Source of the DNA: Takakia lepidozioides
Taxonomy: Eukaryota; Streptophyta; Takakiopsida; Takakiales; Takakiaceae
Direction: 5' to 3'
Assembly (NCBI GenBank): GCA_030704615.1
Contig: CM060733.1
Span: 33,234,001 to 33,298,000 of the forward strand
Length of the DNA: 64,000 nt
The translations under genes and the position numbers were made by a program. The notes under the pieces are model-generated. The model was not told where the DNA came from and did not search any database. It saw only the letters and a program-made list of their open reading frames with translations. Position 1 is the stretch's first letter; the number at the start of each line of letters is the position of its first letter. Positions 21,967-35,051 of the stretch are shown in pieces.

Positions 21967-24312
21967 ATGAACCTGAATAATATGAGGAATGTCAAGCTGC
22001 CGTCGGCCGGGCCGGCGGGGGCGCTGGCGAAGCTGGCGGTGGTCGGAGGAATAGGCTTGTACGGGGCGATGAACAGTTTGTATAATGTGGAGGGAGGTCA
22101 CCGAGCCATTGTTTTCAACCGCATTGTAGGCATCAAGGACAAGGTATGATCCCGCTCTCTCGCTATCCTCTCTCTCAGCACGATCCCTGTCATGGGCTGC
22201 ACATGATTTGGAAAGGTAGGGGGGTAATGTAGCAGTGTGACATGAATCGTATGTATAGGAGAGGATGATGTCTGTGTTAGTCCTCGATTCGACACTCAAT
22301 TCCCTGTAACCGGAGTGTGGCTTTATGCCAATGCGTCATGTTTTTCGTACCATACTCTGGTGTCGCATCTGTCGTTGACATTTTTCGTGTTACATCATTT
22401 CCGCGCTTCCTTGCGGCTTTGGTTTGACCGTCACCATAAGTGGATTAATCTGAGAAGTATTTCTGTGTTGTGGCAGGTGTATCCGGAGGGAACACACTTC
22501 ATGATTCCTTGGTTTGAAAGACCAATAATCTATGATGTTCGAGCCAGGCCCAATATTGTGGAGAGCACCTCTGGCAGTCGGGACCTGCAGATGGTATGTT
22601 CAGTTATTTTGGGAGGTTAAGAGCATAGCTCAAGGGGTGTAGGGAGTACAGAAGCATCAGCATGCACAGTTACTGTAATCATCATCTGGAGACTCTAACT
22701 TAGGTGATCACCAGGCTCAAACGCCCCATCCACCACATTCTCAATACAAGTGTAAATTCGAAGTCATTTTGCTCCTGCTCTGTAGGGAAATCTCGGGCAG
22801 AAACTAATGTAGACCACGGGGAACACGTGTATACCTGTGCTGCTTTTGTTTGACAGGTGAGAATTTCTCTACGAGTGCTGACCCGACCCATGGCAGACAA
22901 GCTTCCAACAATCTATCGTCAACTAGGCCTGGACTATGCAGAGCGGGTTTTGCCATCTATTGTTCAGGAAACCCTGAAGGCTGTTGTTGCTCAGTATAAT
23001 GCAAGCCAGCTTATTACCCAGCGTGAGGTATATTTTTTCATTCCTTTACAGAAGCGGATGTGGTAGATTTTGTGTGACTATTTTACACTGCAAAGATTTT
23101 ATGAGCCTCATATTCATCTTTTGAAGAAGTCTGCTATTTTGACCCCGAGCCCAAAAAAAGTGGACTCGTACTGGAGTAAGCACAAACTATGGTGTCTCTT
23201 CACCCTAAATGGCTACTGCCTTCTTTCTGGACCAGAACTCACATGTAACAGAGCCTTCAATGCACTTACTGCCGTCAGCTCTCATCTTGAACAGGGATAG
23301 AGGGGATGAGATAACCAGGGATAGAGAACTATAGCTATAACGAAATGGGCACTATGCGAGTGACTGATCAGTGCAGGATGTTAATGATGTAGAGGTTGTG
23401 CAAGAGGTTTACCGGAAGTATGTGGACTTTATAGCTGCCCAATGGAAGTGGAAATTTTGGGTTCTGCTAGCAGCTTATTACAGTCTTTGGACTGGTGGAT
23501 GAGGATGATGATGTAGGGGTTTTGAAGTAGAGCAAGAGGTTATCAGAAATGGGTCACCTAGAGCTACCCAATGAAACTGAAAATCTTGGGTTCTGCTAGC
23601 AGCTTGTCGCACTCTTATGACACATCTGTGTGTTTGACTTTTGCAGGTGGTGAGTAGAGAGATTCGAAGAATTCTGCTCGAGCGAGCTGCCAACTTCCAC
23701 ATTGCATTGGATGACGTGTCCATCACCAACCTCACATTTGGGCGTGAGTTCACTGCAGCCATTGAAGCCAAGCAAGTTGCTGCGCAGGAGGCTGAGCGCG
23801 CCAAGTTTGTGGTGGAGAAGGCTGAGCAGGACAAGCGCAGCGCTATCATCCGTGCTCAGGTAGTTCTTGGAACTAAACATAATCTGTCAAGGGGGGAGAA
23901 AAAGGGGTGACAAACGCCACATGCCATGCTTCGTCTGTCTTTGACCTTGGTCGCACTTGCAATCCGTACTGCAGTTACAACTTGGAATTTTGTCCTGGAG
24001 TTCAAGTGCTCGTATTGACTGGTTGGGTCCTGCACTTCGAAAAAATATCGTGTATAAGAGAAATCTTTATTGATGTGATGGCTTGGGATGTGGATGCAGG
24101 GAGAGGCAAAGAGTGCACAGCTGATTGGGGATGCAATAAAAGATAATCCAGCCTTCATAACTCTTCGCAAGATCGAGGCCAGCCGTGAAATCGCCAACAC
24201 CATCTCCACCTCTCAAAACCGCGTGTTTCTTACCTCTGATTCTTTACTTCTCAATCTCCAAGATGTTGGTGTTGAAGATGTTGGTATGTCTATGGCAAAG
24301 CACAAGAAGTGA
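21967..24312 (+). CDS. PHB2: Prohibitin, type II (PHB2-like)
   Basis: Five exons with GT-AG borders, all phase 0: 21967-22143, 22477-22593, 22857-23027, 23647-23859 and 24100-24312. They give 296 residues, the normal length. The N-terminal membrane anchor is [20 protein letters not shown]. The PHB/SPFH domain includes [73 protein letters not shown] and [17 protein letters not shown]. The coiled coil holds [20 protein letters not shown] and [16 protein letters not shown]2 forms ring complexes with PHB1 in the inner mitochondrial membrane and acts in protein quality control and cristae shape. The last exon ends in a short divergent tail after LLLNLQDV. No damage is seen. Confidence 0.95.
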
Positions 24313-25804
24313 ACTCAAAATTTACCCCTGCTGATAAAGTACCTGTCATTACTAGGCAAGATGACAGTGTTACGAAGATTGCAACCTTCCCATGCATGGG
24401 TAAGAAGCTCAAGTGTTGTGAGGTGTAAGATGTATTGCAGACATCTCCTAACTGCTCGGTAAGCTTTCAAAAAAATGGAATGAAATGGAGAGAAATAGGT
24501 GAAGCTGGGGGCATGCACTCTGTAGGTTTTACCCTCCCTAGCTACCCCTCATCCTTGGCCGGAGGAAATGGGGATCAGTTTTGATACAGCTTTTGATTTT
24601 AACTGGAAGGCTATCCTTGGAATATTGGCCAAACATTGCGCAGTGGAACACTGAACCATGGACCGTTGGAACATTGTCCATTGGCACTGGTCGATTGCTG
24701 GGATTAAAATTGCAGTTTGCATCACTATCTTTCGGCTTGAAGAGATTCATAGATATAGTGCGTGCCTAACCTAGGTGGAGTAGGATGGGAGTGACATTTG
24801 CTGTCATGGAACTGCCGTCGAAATCTGCTTTGGAAGCACTGGGCATTGTGATGACAAGATAATAAGCTACACGTTGGTTGGGGTGTTTCCAGTCTTACTC
24901 CTTGTGGGCACTGTGCTCTTACTTCAAAATCATAGGCCATGTCAATCATCAGCCATGCTTATGGATGAGATCTGTGTGCATTCATCGTGCATTTCACTCA
25001 TTCATTCGCAGCACTCATAAAGGAAGATGAAACCATCAGAGGGGTTTTACTTAGAACAGAAGTGTGTGGTACCCAGGGGGGATTTGTTAGACTGATCTCT
25101 TCTTGTTCTACCTCTCAGCCTCATCAGATTGTTTGTTGGGGTCTTAGTTTCTTCTTCCAATCGGTTGAAGTCTATCTGAGATTGTATGTTGGGTTGAGTT
25201 GCTGATTCTTCTGGCTACTCTCAGACTGTTTGTTGGGTTTTCTAGTTTCTTCTTCCAATCTGTTCAAGTCTATCTGAGATTGTATGTTGGTTGAGTTGCT
25301 GATTCTTCTGGCTACTCTCAGACTGTTTGTTGGGTTTTCTAGTTTCTTCTTCCGATCGGTTCAAGTCTATCCGAGATTGTATGTTGGGTTGGTTTCTGAT
25401 TCTTCTCACTACTTTCACTGTTTCACATTGTTTGTTGGGTTTTCAGTTTCTTCTCTTATCCTGTCCAGTCTATGTTAGCCTTCTTCTTCTTCTTCTATCA
25501 AGTCTTCCAGAGGCTTTATCGGGTTTAGTGGAGAGTATATGGGTACTTGTGAATCGTTTATGGGAGTTTGAATATGTCTCCCCATTTCTCCTTTGATCAT
25601 TCTTAGATTGTTTGTTTGACTCTGTGCCTGTTACAGTCTGACTACGAAGTCATCTTTCTCAGTTTGCATTTGTTCCGTAAGCGCTAGCTGGCCTGAGGTT
25701 GAGGGCATCTTCCGCTCTTCGTGCCCCGAATCTTGTCCTCCATCGCTTACTTCGTTGTGTGGGCTCACATATTGTATTGTATTGCGCAAATTCAAAGGAA
25801 GCCA
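24313..25804. other. Intergenic, with tandem repeat
   Basis: This lies between prohibitin and the pseudouridine synthase gene. Apart from the 97-bp tandem repeat at 25125-25420 I see nothing coding. The right end should hold the promoter and 5' untranslated region of the next gene. Confidence 0.5.
25125..25420. repeat. 97-bp tandem repeat, three copies
   Basis: Copies start at 25125, 25222 and 25319, each with cagaytgtttgttgg, then agtttcttcttccratc, then agattgtatgttgg. The first two are very similar. The third fades out near 25420 with one more partial tgtttgttgggttttcagtt. Confidence 0.85.
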
Positions 25805-28800
25805 ATGCCACAGGCTGCATTGCATGCCACGCAAAATTGGGTGCGCTGCATTCTGCAGCAGGACAGTCTCTGCCCATGCAGGCAAGCTCTGCCCTTGTTT
25901 TACAGTGGCCAAAGAAGCCGTCTATGGAAACCCTTACGGACATTCAGTGTGCACACCTCCGAGTATTCCACCGCGGGCATAAGAGAGGTCAGGACTATCA
26001 CTGCGTATGGAACTTTCGAGTACAGGAATTGTGTTTCCTTATGAGAACTTTGACTTCTAGAGCTTTAGTGAGCGAAAACGAAAACTTTGGACCTTGATCA
26101 TAGCCCAGCCCTGAAAGCTTAGAGGGATCTGGGGTCTAAGTGATTGCTTAGCATTGTTCCCTTCGTTTGGAAGACCATCCTTTGCTTGTATCCTGGGGGC
26201 ATATTAGAATGCATGGCATTGGTTTTTGCACTCTAACGTTTGCTGGATTCCTCTTGAGAACTGAATTGTGCGTCAGGTGGAGAATGAGAACAGGAAAGGA
26301 ATATTGGAGTACCAGGGGACGGTGCCCGATGGCCTTGAAAAGACTCGATTAGACACATGGCTGGCGCGGCAATTGCCACGAGTTAGCAGGGCGCGAGTCC
26401 AGACCAGCATTCGGCAGGGACTAATTCTAGTCAATGGCCAATCCATGAATAAGGTCACCTCCGTCTCATCCACATATAATCTTGAGTTCCAGCAACTAAC
26501 GGCCAAAGTAGGAGGTTTCAAACAATTTCTGGTGGGCAAGGAGTGCCCACTCAGCTTGTAAGCAGGTTGTAGTTCAGGATCTCTCTTCCAGATGGATTTA
26601 ATAGGCAAGAAGGTGCTTTACTTCAAGGATTGTGTACTTTCAAGTGCAAAGACACAAGTACACTTCGATCTGGGCAGCAATAACATATCTCATAGTATGT
26701 TTCAACTGGGTTGGACAGGTGTCATACATAGTGAGAGAAGGAGACCAAGTTGATTGTCAGCTTTCTGGGCCCCAACCAACAGAGGCAGAACCTGAGGACA
26801 TTCCCTTGGATATTCTGTTTGAGGACAAGCATTTGTTGGTCATAAACAAACCAGCTCACATGGTAATTCTTCATAGACTACTTATCCAGTTTCAGACATA
26901 TCAGCTTTCAGGTCAATATTGTGACAATGACAACTGCCTTAAGACACAACTGGTTGCTTTTACAATTGTTTTGTTGTGAGGTATAGATTATGTGTATACG
27001 TCCATCTGGGAGTCCTCAGCAAGCCCCTGCTTCCTCCATTTATACAATCATGTGTTCGTTGTCCTGTGGCCCAAGGTCAACCAACTTGGCTAAAGAATTT
27101 TTCCAACTTCTGCTTTCTATTTGAAAGCTGTGTCTCTTTCTTCCTTTACAGTGGTGCTGCACAGGTGGTCCATCCTGCCCCAGGTCATTCAGAGGGAACG
27201 CTTGTGAATGCATTGCTGCACCATTGTGGCCTACCTGCCATGCGATACATCAGCGGATCAACTCCCAGAGCAGCTCTTGAAGACCATCCAGAGGAACTTG
27301 AGGAACTGCTGGACGACAACGATTTGGAAGTTACAGTGGAGCCACTACCTGCATGGTCAGGGCCAGCACCTGTGATACGGCCAGGCATCGTGCATCGGCT
27401 TGATAAAGGCACTAGTGGGCTTCTTGTTGTGGCCAAGGTATTCTTTGCAATCTGACATGTATCAATGGACTGCCAATGATCAGCCATACAGCCATACATG
27501 AAGAATGCCGAGTTCCATGGGATATCTTCATCATCATGGCAGGGCTTGAGAGTGCTGTATCATTCCTAATAAAATGAGTCTACCACTTCAATTGTCAGGT
27601 TAATAAAAGCACATCGGATCGCTAATATCATTGCTTGATTGAAAATATCCACTTATTGAAGTTCAGTTTCATGCTAGAATTCATTATTTCAGTTGTTGAT
27701 GTGTGTGCATTGGTTTTCAGCATAATGAACGTGGGTGCAGCACCAGGAAACTCATGAGGCTGGAGAGTTGTGTGTTTCTTTCATATTCCCAAAAGAAGCA
27801 CAACCCAAGAAAATGAGTTTTTAGTTATCTCTTACTGTCTAGTAATGCTTCCAGACAGATTACGACCTTGCAAATGTAAATTTTGTATGCATTCACAAAT
27901 TGCTTCATGTTGTTAAGTGGGCAATGTCAATTGTCGTGGGATCTCTGCTGGGAAGACAGTGGGTTGTGTGTCTCATTCTTACATGAAACCCCCGTCTGTC
28001 GTTGTATTTCTTTTTCCCAGGATGAACATGCCCATGCACACTTGTGTGACCAGTTCAAAGCTCGCACAGTCCGCAGATCCTATGTCAGCCTTACCTGTGG
28101 TGTGCCCTTCCTTATGGTTGGCCGAGTGGAGGTACCAATTGGCCGGGACTTACGTGATCGGAAGCGCATGGCAGCAGTTCCTGGTCCAATTGACAGCTCC
28201 AGGGCACGTTCAGCTGCAAGCAGGTAATCACCTTCGCCAGATTATTCTCTCCTCTGTGGGCAACCACAGTGGGAATGGATTTGGAGGATGGGAGATCCAT
28301 TTGTATCATTTCATAGATCTCCAGAAGCAGGAGTTGAATTGTTCTGATTTATGGTAGGCTGCAGCTTGACCGAAGTCTGTGCCTTATGATGATCTTAGGT
28401 GCTAAGAAATTGCACCCCATCTGTTGACTGTTCTGGGGTATTGATGGGGAGATGTTGGTTTGTGGTCCCACAAACGAAATCCGATTGCCAAAGATTTTCT
28501 CATGGCCGAGGAAGAGAAAGTGGCAGCGATCATTTGATCTGAACAGTCCTTCTGGGCAGAGTGGCACTGCATGCCAGTCATGTGAGGAGAGACCCTAACA
28601 CGATTGATTGAAGTCAGGTTTCATGTGCTTGAAGTCCTGGCTCATGGAGGCTCTGCACTTGTGGAATGGCGGCTGGAGACTGGACGCACTCATCAGGTAG
28701 CCTTCTCTTGTTTCTTTTCTACTTGGGGTGAGACCAGGGGGAACACTCCGTAAGAGAGTGCTTGGCCAGTTTACAATCTTCGCATACCAAGATGAATCAG

Positions 28801-29762
28801 ATGAGCACCTTCCTAGATGAGATTTCCTATCCATTAAAGCCGTTCAAGTTGGGGGTGCTCTATTAGGTTTGCCAGTAGAAACTGTGATAACTATATGGCA
28901 ACGAATTCTGTTGGAAAGTGCGCTTGTGGCTTTAAATATGTAGAGCATTTTCCCTTCTCTACATGGCAAATGCAGTACATGGTGCACCTAAATCTTATTC
29001 TGGAGCATTTACTCTCATGTATGTCTGCATGAGTCTCACCTCAGTTAGTCAAAAGACTCATGACTGGTAAATTTTTCACTTCAGTTGTGTGATGCGATGG
29101 TACTCAATGCCATGATGCCCATTGTCCAAGATACTGCTGCCTCCCCTAGGAGTCTGGACCGTGTCTCAGTCTGAGTGTGGCTGATCATCGGAAAAACCAG
29201 CTAAGCATTGTAGGTTTGGTCAATAAATTCATTTCTTGCTTCAGTTGAGGAATGACAATTTGTGGTAGTGGTACAGATAAGAGTGCATGCACAGCATCTT
29301 GGCTATCCATTGTTGGGAGATGAGACCTATGGGGGCACCCAGGGTGCTGCATTGGCCCGCTTGCTACCACGTTCGTCACAAGCCAATCAGGGTACCCTGC
29401 GGCATCTGGTTGCAAGGATACAACGTCCTTGCCTACATGCTCTTACTCTCGGGTACAATGCAAATCTTGGATTGTGTCTTTCACCTGCAAATTTGGGTCG
29501 AGCATTAATGTGGACCAATTGGTAGTATTGCTTGAAGAATGGGCTAAAATACAGTATTTTGGCAGCCCCACTCAGCTCGCAGAAAATGCTCGATGCATAG
29601 AACTGTGGCTGAAAGGTCATAGATTGCAGCTTTAATGTTAAGGAGTGCATGGTTGCTTGTAACAGGTTCACACATCCATGGACACTTGAGGATCACAATT
29701 TCACATGTCCTCCACCCCAGGACTTTGAAGACACATGGAATATGTTGCGTCAGCTTAGTTAG
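25805..29762 (+). CDS. RNA pseudouridine synthase, RluA family with S4 domain, chloroplast type
   Basis: Eight proposed exons with GT-AG borders and agreeing phases: 25805-25987, 26277-26453, 26719-26862, 27165-27437, 28021-28223, 28618-28696, 29277-29452 and 29666-29762, giving 443 residues. It matches Arabidopsis RNA pseudouridine synthase 2 (At1g76050), about 430 residues. The N-terminal 60 residues suit a transit peptide. The S4 RNA-binding domain has LDTWLARQLPRVSRARVQTS and LILVNGQSMNK. Catalytic domain: LFEDKHLLVINKPAHMVVHP, the active-site motif RPGIVHRLDKGTSGLLVVAK with its Asp, VEWRLETGRTHQIR and GYPLLGDETYGG. It ends CPPPQDFEDTWNMLRQLS. The enzyme turns uridine to pseudouridine, probably in plastid rRNA. 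The weakest exon is the first. Confidence 0.9.
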
Positions 29763-31680
29763 GTAAGCTGTAAATTGTTTCCAGTACAAAGAACTCTTGC
29801 AAGCAGACAATGAAGACATCTTTACTCCCAGAGCAGCTTTGCACCAAAGCACGGTGCATGTGCCTCATGGTTAATCCATGTCTCCTAAGCATTTTGGTGC
29901 CTGAAACCATGTCGGGTCTACACGCTACTGGTAAATATCCAGGCGAAGTATTGGCCCTCACTAGAGCTACAACACAGGGTGTGCAACAGCTGCTTTGGTC
30001 TTTGTTGAGCTGGTTCTCAATTGCAGTGCGACCCTCATGCACCATGCCCTCAATATTCAGTTAAAGATTGTTCAATCAGACACTTATGATGGTATCCAAG
30101 TATCACTGGACATTATTTGACTAAGATTGGTCAAGTTTTTGGTGGGTTGTGTTTAAGGACATTATGAAGCATCGATCCCTCATCCATGCATCCTCAAATG
30201 TTATCAAGGCAGCAGAAGAGGTCTGATTTCCTGTGACCCCTTCTTTTGTCAGTTATAAGGTGACTTGTTGAAATAGAAATGGGACAGTGAGGCTCATCAC
30301 TTGCTACTGTGGTGACAAAGTAGATCCACGCTGAACTGAAGACCTTCTCGGGGTCTAACATGCAGTGTGTTACATGATATGAAAAGGGAGCAAAGAAGCT
30401 TTCTCTTGGCGAACCTTGTGAACAGCTGGCTATTTCATTTGGGCTTAATCAACAGGTCCCTGGATGCCTAGTATATGAATCAGCAAAAACCTTCAGCTGT
30501 GTAACTGACTGCCACACGCCACCAAGTTAATCACATACATTGCCAAGCAACCAATTGTTGCCGGAAAGCTGACTACTTCCACCACATTGAGGATGGGGTT
30601 TGTTCTTGTGGCTTATTGGTGAAACAAGCAGCATGGCACTTATAAACCCTTCAAACTGAGGCCTTGTTTTTGTAAGCAAAGGGTAGGAACCATTTGCGGC
30701 AATGACTGACTGCACTCTCTATAGTGATCAGAAGTCAAGCATGGTTACTGAACATCAGAGGAGAGCTGTCGAAAGATTGCAGGGAACGGGTGGCAATAAA
30801 GCAGAAAATCATGGCTGGTTGACAGTTTTGCTCCAAAGAAGCGTCAACATTGGGAGCCCCATAACACTCAGCAAGAACGGGTACTCAAGGAAGTGTCATG
30901 CATCAAGAGTGAAATTTTCTCCTGCATTCAGCTCTTTCTTGGGAAAAACTCTCTACCTCTTCTGCCTTATCTGTAGCAAACATTAGTGCACAGAAAGGGC
31001 AAGAGATATGACCTCTATGTATGTCGACCTCCAGCAAATTGTACTACATCCAGAGGTAGAATGCTGATGAAGTTCAGTAGAAACCATTGCATCAGCAACA
31101 TCAAGGACTCTATTCTGCCAATGACAAGAGAAATCAAAGAGAGAAGATGGAAGAGATAGACTTAAAACCCTTAACCTAGAAAGGAACACCGAACTTCCCT
31201 GCACTTGAATTCAAAGCCACTCTCAAAGGGTTAAAAGATATCTTCTACATAAAAAGGTATCTTCGAAACTAGCTTTTCCGTGATGTGAAAGGATGGAAAA
31301 GGCATCTACTAAAAGATATCCACTGCCCACTCACTGACTAGATGATAGAAGTGTATCTTTAAAGCATAGTTTATACACAAAACTTCTGCACAGAGGGTAT
31401 GTCTCACGAGAAGAGAATTTTCTCCTTGTCGCGAAGCACAGAAGAGAGATCTGTAAATGTGGTAAGTAGGAGAGGCGATCTCAAATGAGGTGCGTTTCAT
31501 GGAAACTTGTAACAGTGATGACCATGACAAGTGTTGGCCTTATTATGGAAAGGAGCAGGTCAATGAGATGTATGACTTGTATACGTGTTGACTCGCTGCG
31601 CCTGCTGTGTGGGTGCTGTGTGGGGGTGTCACTTGTCACCGTCGTCCGAAAGTGGTTCCCAGTAGCTTCCCAGGATTTCC
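29763..31680. other. Intergenic with a DYW scrap
   Basis: This gene-free stretch separates the pseudouridine synthase and MsrA genes. The only recognisable item is the DYW tail scrap at 30525-30640. Confidence 0.5.
30525..30640 (+). pseudogene. Scrap of a DYW domain end
   Basis: Reading across frameshifts gives TKLI, then FHHIEDGVCSCG and a last Tyr-Trp, the end of a DYW domain (compare [15 protein letters not shown] in the intact gene). Only about 35 codons remain and no PPR part is present. It is on the plus strand, unlike the other DYW copies here. Confidence 0.6.
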
Positions 31681-33196
31681 ATGTCGCTTGCTTTCTCTAC
31701 ATATGTGATCTTTCTCTCACACCTCCTCGTGTTATTTTCGCTTTCCATTCCAGTTCAACTTGTGGGTTCGTTCGAAATCTCATCACTTTCTTCTGAGTTC
31801 TGCAAATCTGAATCTGAGTCACAAGACAAAATTTGCAGGGAGGGTTTACCGAAGGACGGCTTAGTTTCAGAGGCAAAGATGGCACCGGAGGGACAAGAGC
31901 AGGCCACGTTTGCGGCAGGTTGTTTTTGGAGTGTGGAATTGGCATACCAGCGTATTCCTGGCGTTGTTAAGGTATTTGAAAATCTGCATCTGTTTTGGGT
32001 ATGTAACATGTGTTCTTACATATCTGTTGATTTGATGCTTTTGTGGAGTGTCGAGGGAGTTGGATTTTCGTAAAACCTCTACAATCGTCCTCTCTTTTGA
32101 AGACTCTCTGTTAATTGCTATCTCTTTCTTTCAAGGGCGAGAGTAGCAGTGTGGCTTGTTCCTTGCCTTCTAGCATTGGGATCGCAATTCGCAGGGACCG
32201 TAGCCAAAGTTTACAGGGACCGATGAGGGCTTTTGGGTTCTCATTGAACGCCAGAATGATGAGCTTATGCATGGATGATACAGACGTCAGTAGGGTATAC
32301 TCAAGGTACTACCGCAAATCCCAAATACGAACAGGTCTGCAGCGGGAAAACAGGACATGTGGAAGCTGTGCTGGTAGACTTCAGCCCTGCTGAGGTTACA
32401 TATCAGCAATTGCTTGACGCGTTCTGGAAGAAACACGATCCCACTCAATTTAACCGTCAGGTAAGGATTTTGGTTCTCAGAAGATCTCTCTCACACCACA
32501 CATACAACCGAGCTCAAGCAAGTTGGACCATCACTTAATTTTAAGCTTTGAATGAACGGTACGCCAAGTGTTGGATACGTTTGATGTCAAACTTTCTGAG
32601 GGGAGGGTAAGCTCTCTAGGGTTGGTCATACTGAATGGTTGCAAGGGTCTCTCTCTCTCTCTCTCTCAGGTAGGGGAGAGCATGCCCCTAACCCCTGCCT
32701 TCCTAGTTTCGGAAATGTGTATACCGTCTACCGCGTCATACAACTACAGGTAGAAGTGATTACATCATCTCTTCTTATAAGTGTGGCAGGGGATGCAGAA
32801 GGGGCGAAGTATTAACATGGGTTGCCAAACTTCTTGTTCATGATTTCGGATATGCCACATATTTACGTTTGTAGCAAGGCATTGTGGTCACTAACTGAAA
32901 AAAACCAAAGTATCATCTAACACGGGAGGTATGGTGTTGGACAGGGTAATGATGTGGGCTCACAGTACCGTTCAGGAATTTACTTTCACACCCCCCAACA
33001 GAAGGAGCAAGCAATTGCCTCTTTGAAAGAGGAGGAGCAACGGTTGGGGAAGAAAATTGCTACAGAAATTTTACCTGCTACTGTGTTCTACCCAGCTGAG
33101 GAATATCACCAACAATATCTTGAGAAGGGTGGGGGTAACGGAAGAGGGCAGTCAGCAGCCAAGCGATGCAATGACCCTATCCGCTGCTACGGTTAA
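31681..33196 (+). CDS. MSRA: Peptide methionine-S-sulfoxide reductase A
   Basis: Three phase-0 exons: 31681-31971, 32284-32460 and 32945-33196, giving 239 residues. MsrA core: [19 protein letters not shown] with the catalytic Cys at residue 81, then [52 protein letters not shown] and YRSGIYF. The C-terminal tail [16 protein letters not shown] carries the resolving Cys of plant MsrA. It reduces the S form of methionine sulfoxide in proteins. The usual GCFWG is GCFWS here. The first 35 or so residues are strongly hydrophobic ([17 protein letters not shown]) and could be a signal peptide or an odd transit peptide; a start at the later ATG (31879) would give a 173-residue cytosolic form. Both starts are possible. 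Confidence 0.92.
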
Positions 33197-34070
33197 GTTT
33201 GATCTCAATTCGAGCTGGTGGTCTCATTGAATCTCTAATAAAACCAGCCAATTCAGTTGTATTTCTACCAAATCCTCGTATTTGGTTTCTGTGCGTTGTC
33301 GTCTCTTCTCCATCGATTTGGCTTCTTCTATCTCTTCAATCCGCCACGATTTGGCTGATTTTACACCAGATCTGAATACTATGGATCTCTAGGCTTGTAC
33401 CTCTGAAGCAGAAGGAGATAACATGAAGAAACTTGCAGTTCAAATTTCTTTTGTGTATACATTGTCTCCATTGTCTCCATTCTCCTGTCAAAGACGTGGG
33501 AGTTCACAGTTCCATGTGCACGAGATAATATGAAGAAACTTGCAGTTCAAATTTCTTTCGTGTATAGATTGTCTCCATTGTCTCCATTCTCCTTTCAAAG
33601 ATGTGGAAGTTCACAGTTCCATGTGCACAATTTTTGCGTTGTTTCTATAAGGTAGATGGGAATATGTTGAAAAAGAGATTGTCCCATTTTCCTCTCCATA
33701 GGATTTGGAGGCAGAACATTTGAACCCTCTTACTATGCGTTTGCTGTATAGATGTGTGATGATATAAGATGTAGATCCGATTGTGTACAAGGTGAGGTCA
33801 GGAGAAGTACAAAATTTGTGCCCTTCCTAAAAAGTCCTTCCTCTCCATTTATATGATGGTTGTTGTGAAATAATGGTATCAGTTCTATTGAATAATAATG
33901 GTAATGGTGAAGTAATGGTATCAGTTCTACATTTTTATCAATGTTTGCTTGCTATTGATGCGTCATTTCAGACCATTGGTCTTCCATGAGAGATCACTAG
34001 CGCTCCACCATGAGATCATTATCCTACAGGACTAAAACATTGATGCAACTATTTTATTTGAAAGGTATGC
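33197..34070. other. Downstream of MsrA, no gene
   Basis: AT-rich DNA with a 107-bp tandem duplicate at 33415-33629 and short repeats of aataatggtatcagttcta near 33872-33935. The start is presumably the MsrA 3' untranslated region. Confidence 0.5.
33415..33629. repeat. 107-bp direct duplication
   Basis: Copies 33415-33521 and 33522-33629 differ at only a few bases; both begin gagataayatgaagaaactt and hold tgtctccattgtctcc twice over. Confidence 0.9.
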
Positions 34071-34076
34071 AACATG

Positions 34077-34305
34077 TTTTTTTTTTTTTTTTTGTTAAAG
34101 GGAAACACCTGGAAGTGACAGCTCACAAATCAGGCCCCTTGATAGAGAGGAGAAAATAACCTCTCAGTAACCTCGACGTAAGGCTTTCAGATGCGACAGG
34201 GAAGGGGGAGAAGAGTGTACCACACCCGTCAAGTAGCAGGATTTGACACAGGGTCATCCGGATGGCACTCAGTGCACTTTACCAACTGAGCTATTGACTG
34301 ATGGT
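34077..34305 (-). mobile_element. tRNA-derived SINE with poly(A) tail and target duplication
   Basis: On the minus strand the right end gives a tRNA-like head: tagctcagttggtaaagtgc (A box, 34278-34296) and gtgtcaaatcc (B box, 34239-34249) at tRNA spacing. The body runs left to a tail seen on the plus strand as T18 at 34077-34094. The direct repeat aacatgttt flanks it at 34071-34079 and 34306-34314. These are the features of RNA polymerase III SINEs moved by LINE machinery. Confidence 0.85.
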
Positions 34306-34314
34306 AACATGTTT

Positions 34315-35051
34315 AAAAGTGATAATAAACTAGGGCTTCGCGTTGCTCCGCACTACTAGCGACGAATTCTGAGAATTATGTTCAATTCTTCACAAAAAGG
34401 GGTGGGTCATCCCCGCGGTGTTACATGTAAAGATCCCGTGTTTTGTTTTTTACTGGAAGAAAAATGGCGGATCTGCATTTCAATGTTCAATTTTCACAAG
34501 CCGCATCAATCAATAACAACATACCCAAATACCCTTACATTCACTATATGAACTTTCAAGCATCCACCATAGGATTGGAAATTGGTGGGTTAAGGCTAGC
34601 TTTTGACAATATTCATGCAAGTTCGTCAAGGGCTCCATCCAAAGCCATACCACGAGAAACAAACAAACATGTCCAAATTTAAGATGTTGAACAAACTTGT
34701 GCACAGGGCTGCCCCTCTCATCAAGCTCATTAAAATTCGTATTCACTTCCATCTTCAAGCTTTGGAGAAGCTCCACCACCCAAACCCAGAATTAGGACAG
34801 CACTCTGATTTCCATCCACTGTCACCAGAATCAGTCAAAAATCACCCCTCCAGGCAAGTGCAATTATGGGCCGACTTCCCACCTATGCCGGGTAGACCCC
34901 ACTATCATTTCCTGTGGATTTATGGCACAGGAAATGCACTCAACAGTACATCATGGTCAATACTTTCGGGAAATGGTGGATGGTGTGAGTAGCTACATCA
35001 CAGATCAATGAATGAAGCAAGACACTCGCATCTTTCCAAGAAGACATCCTT
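34315..35051. other. No gene recognised
   Basis: This lies between the SINE and the DYW pseudogene. Short frames at 34443-34992 show no known motif. I see nothing I can name. Confidence 0.4.
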
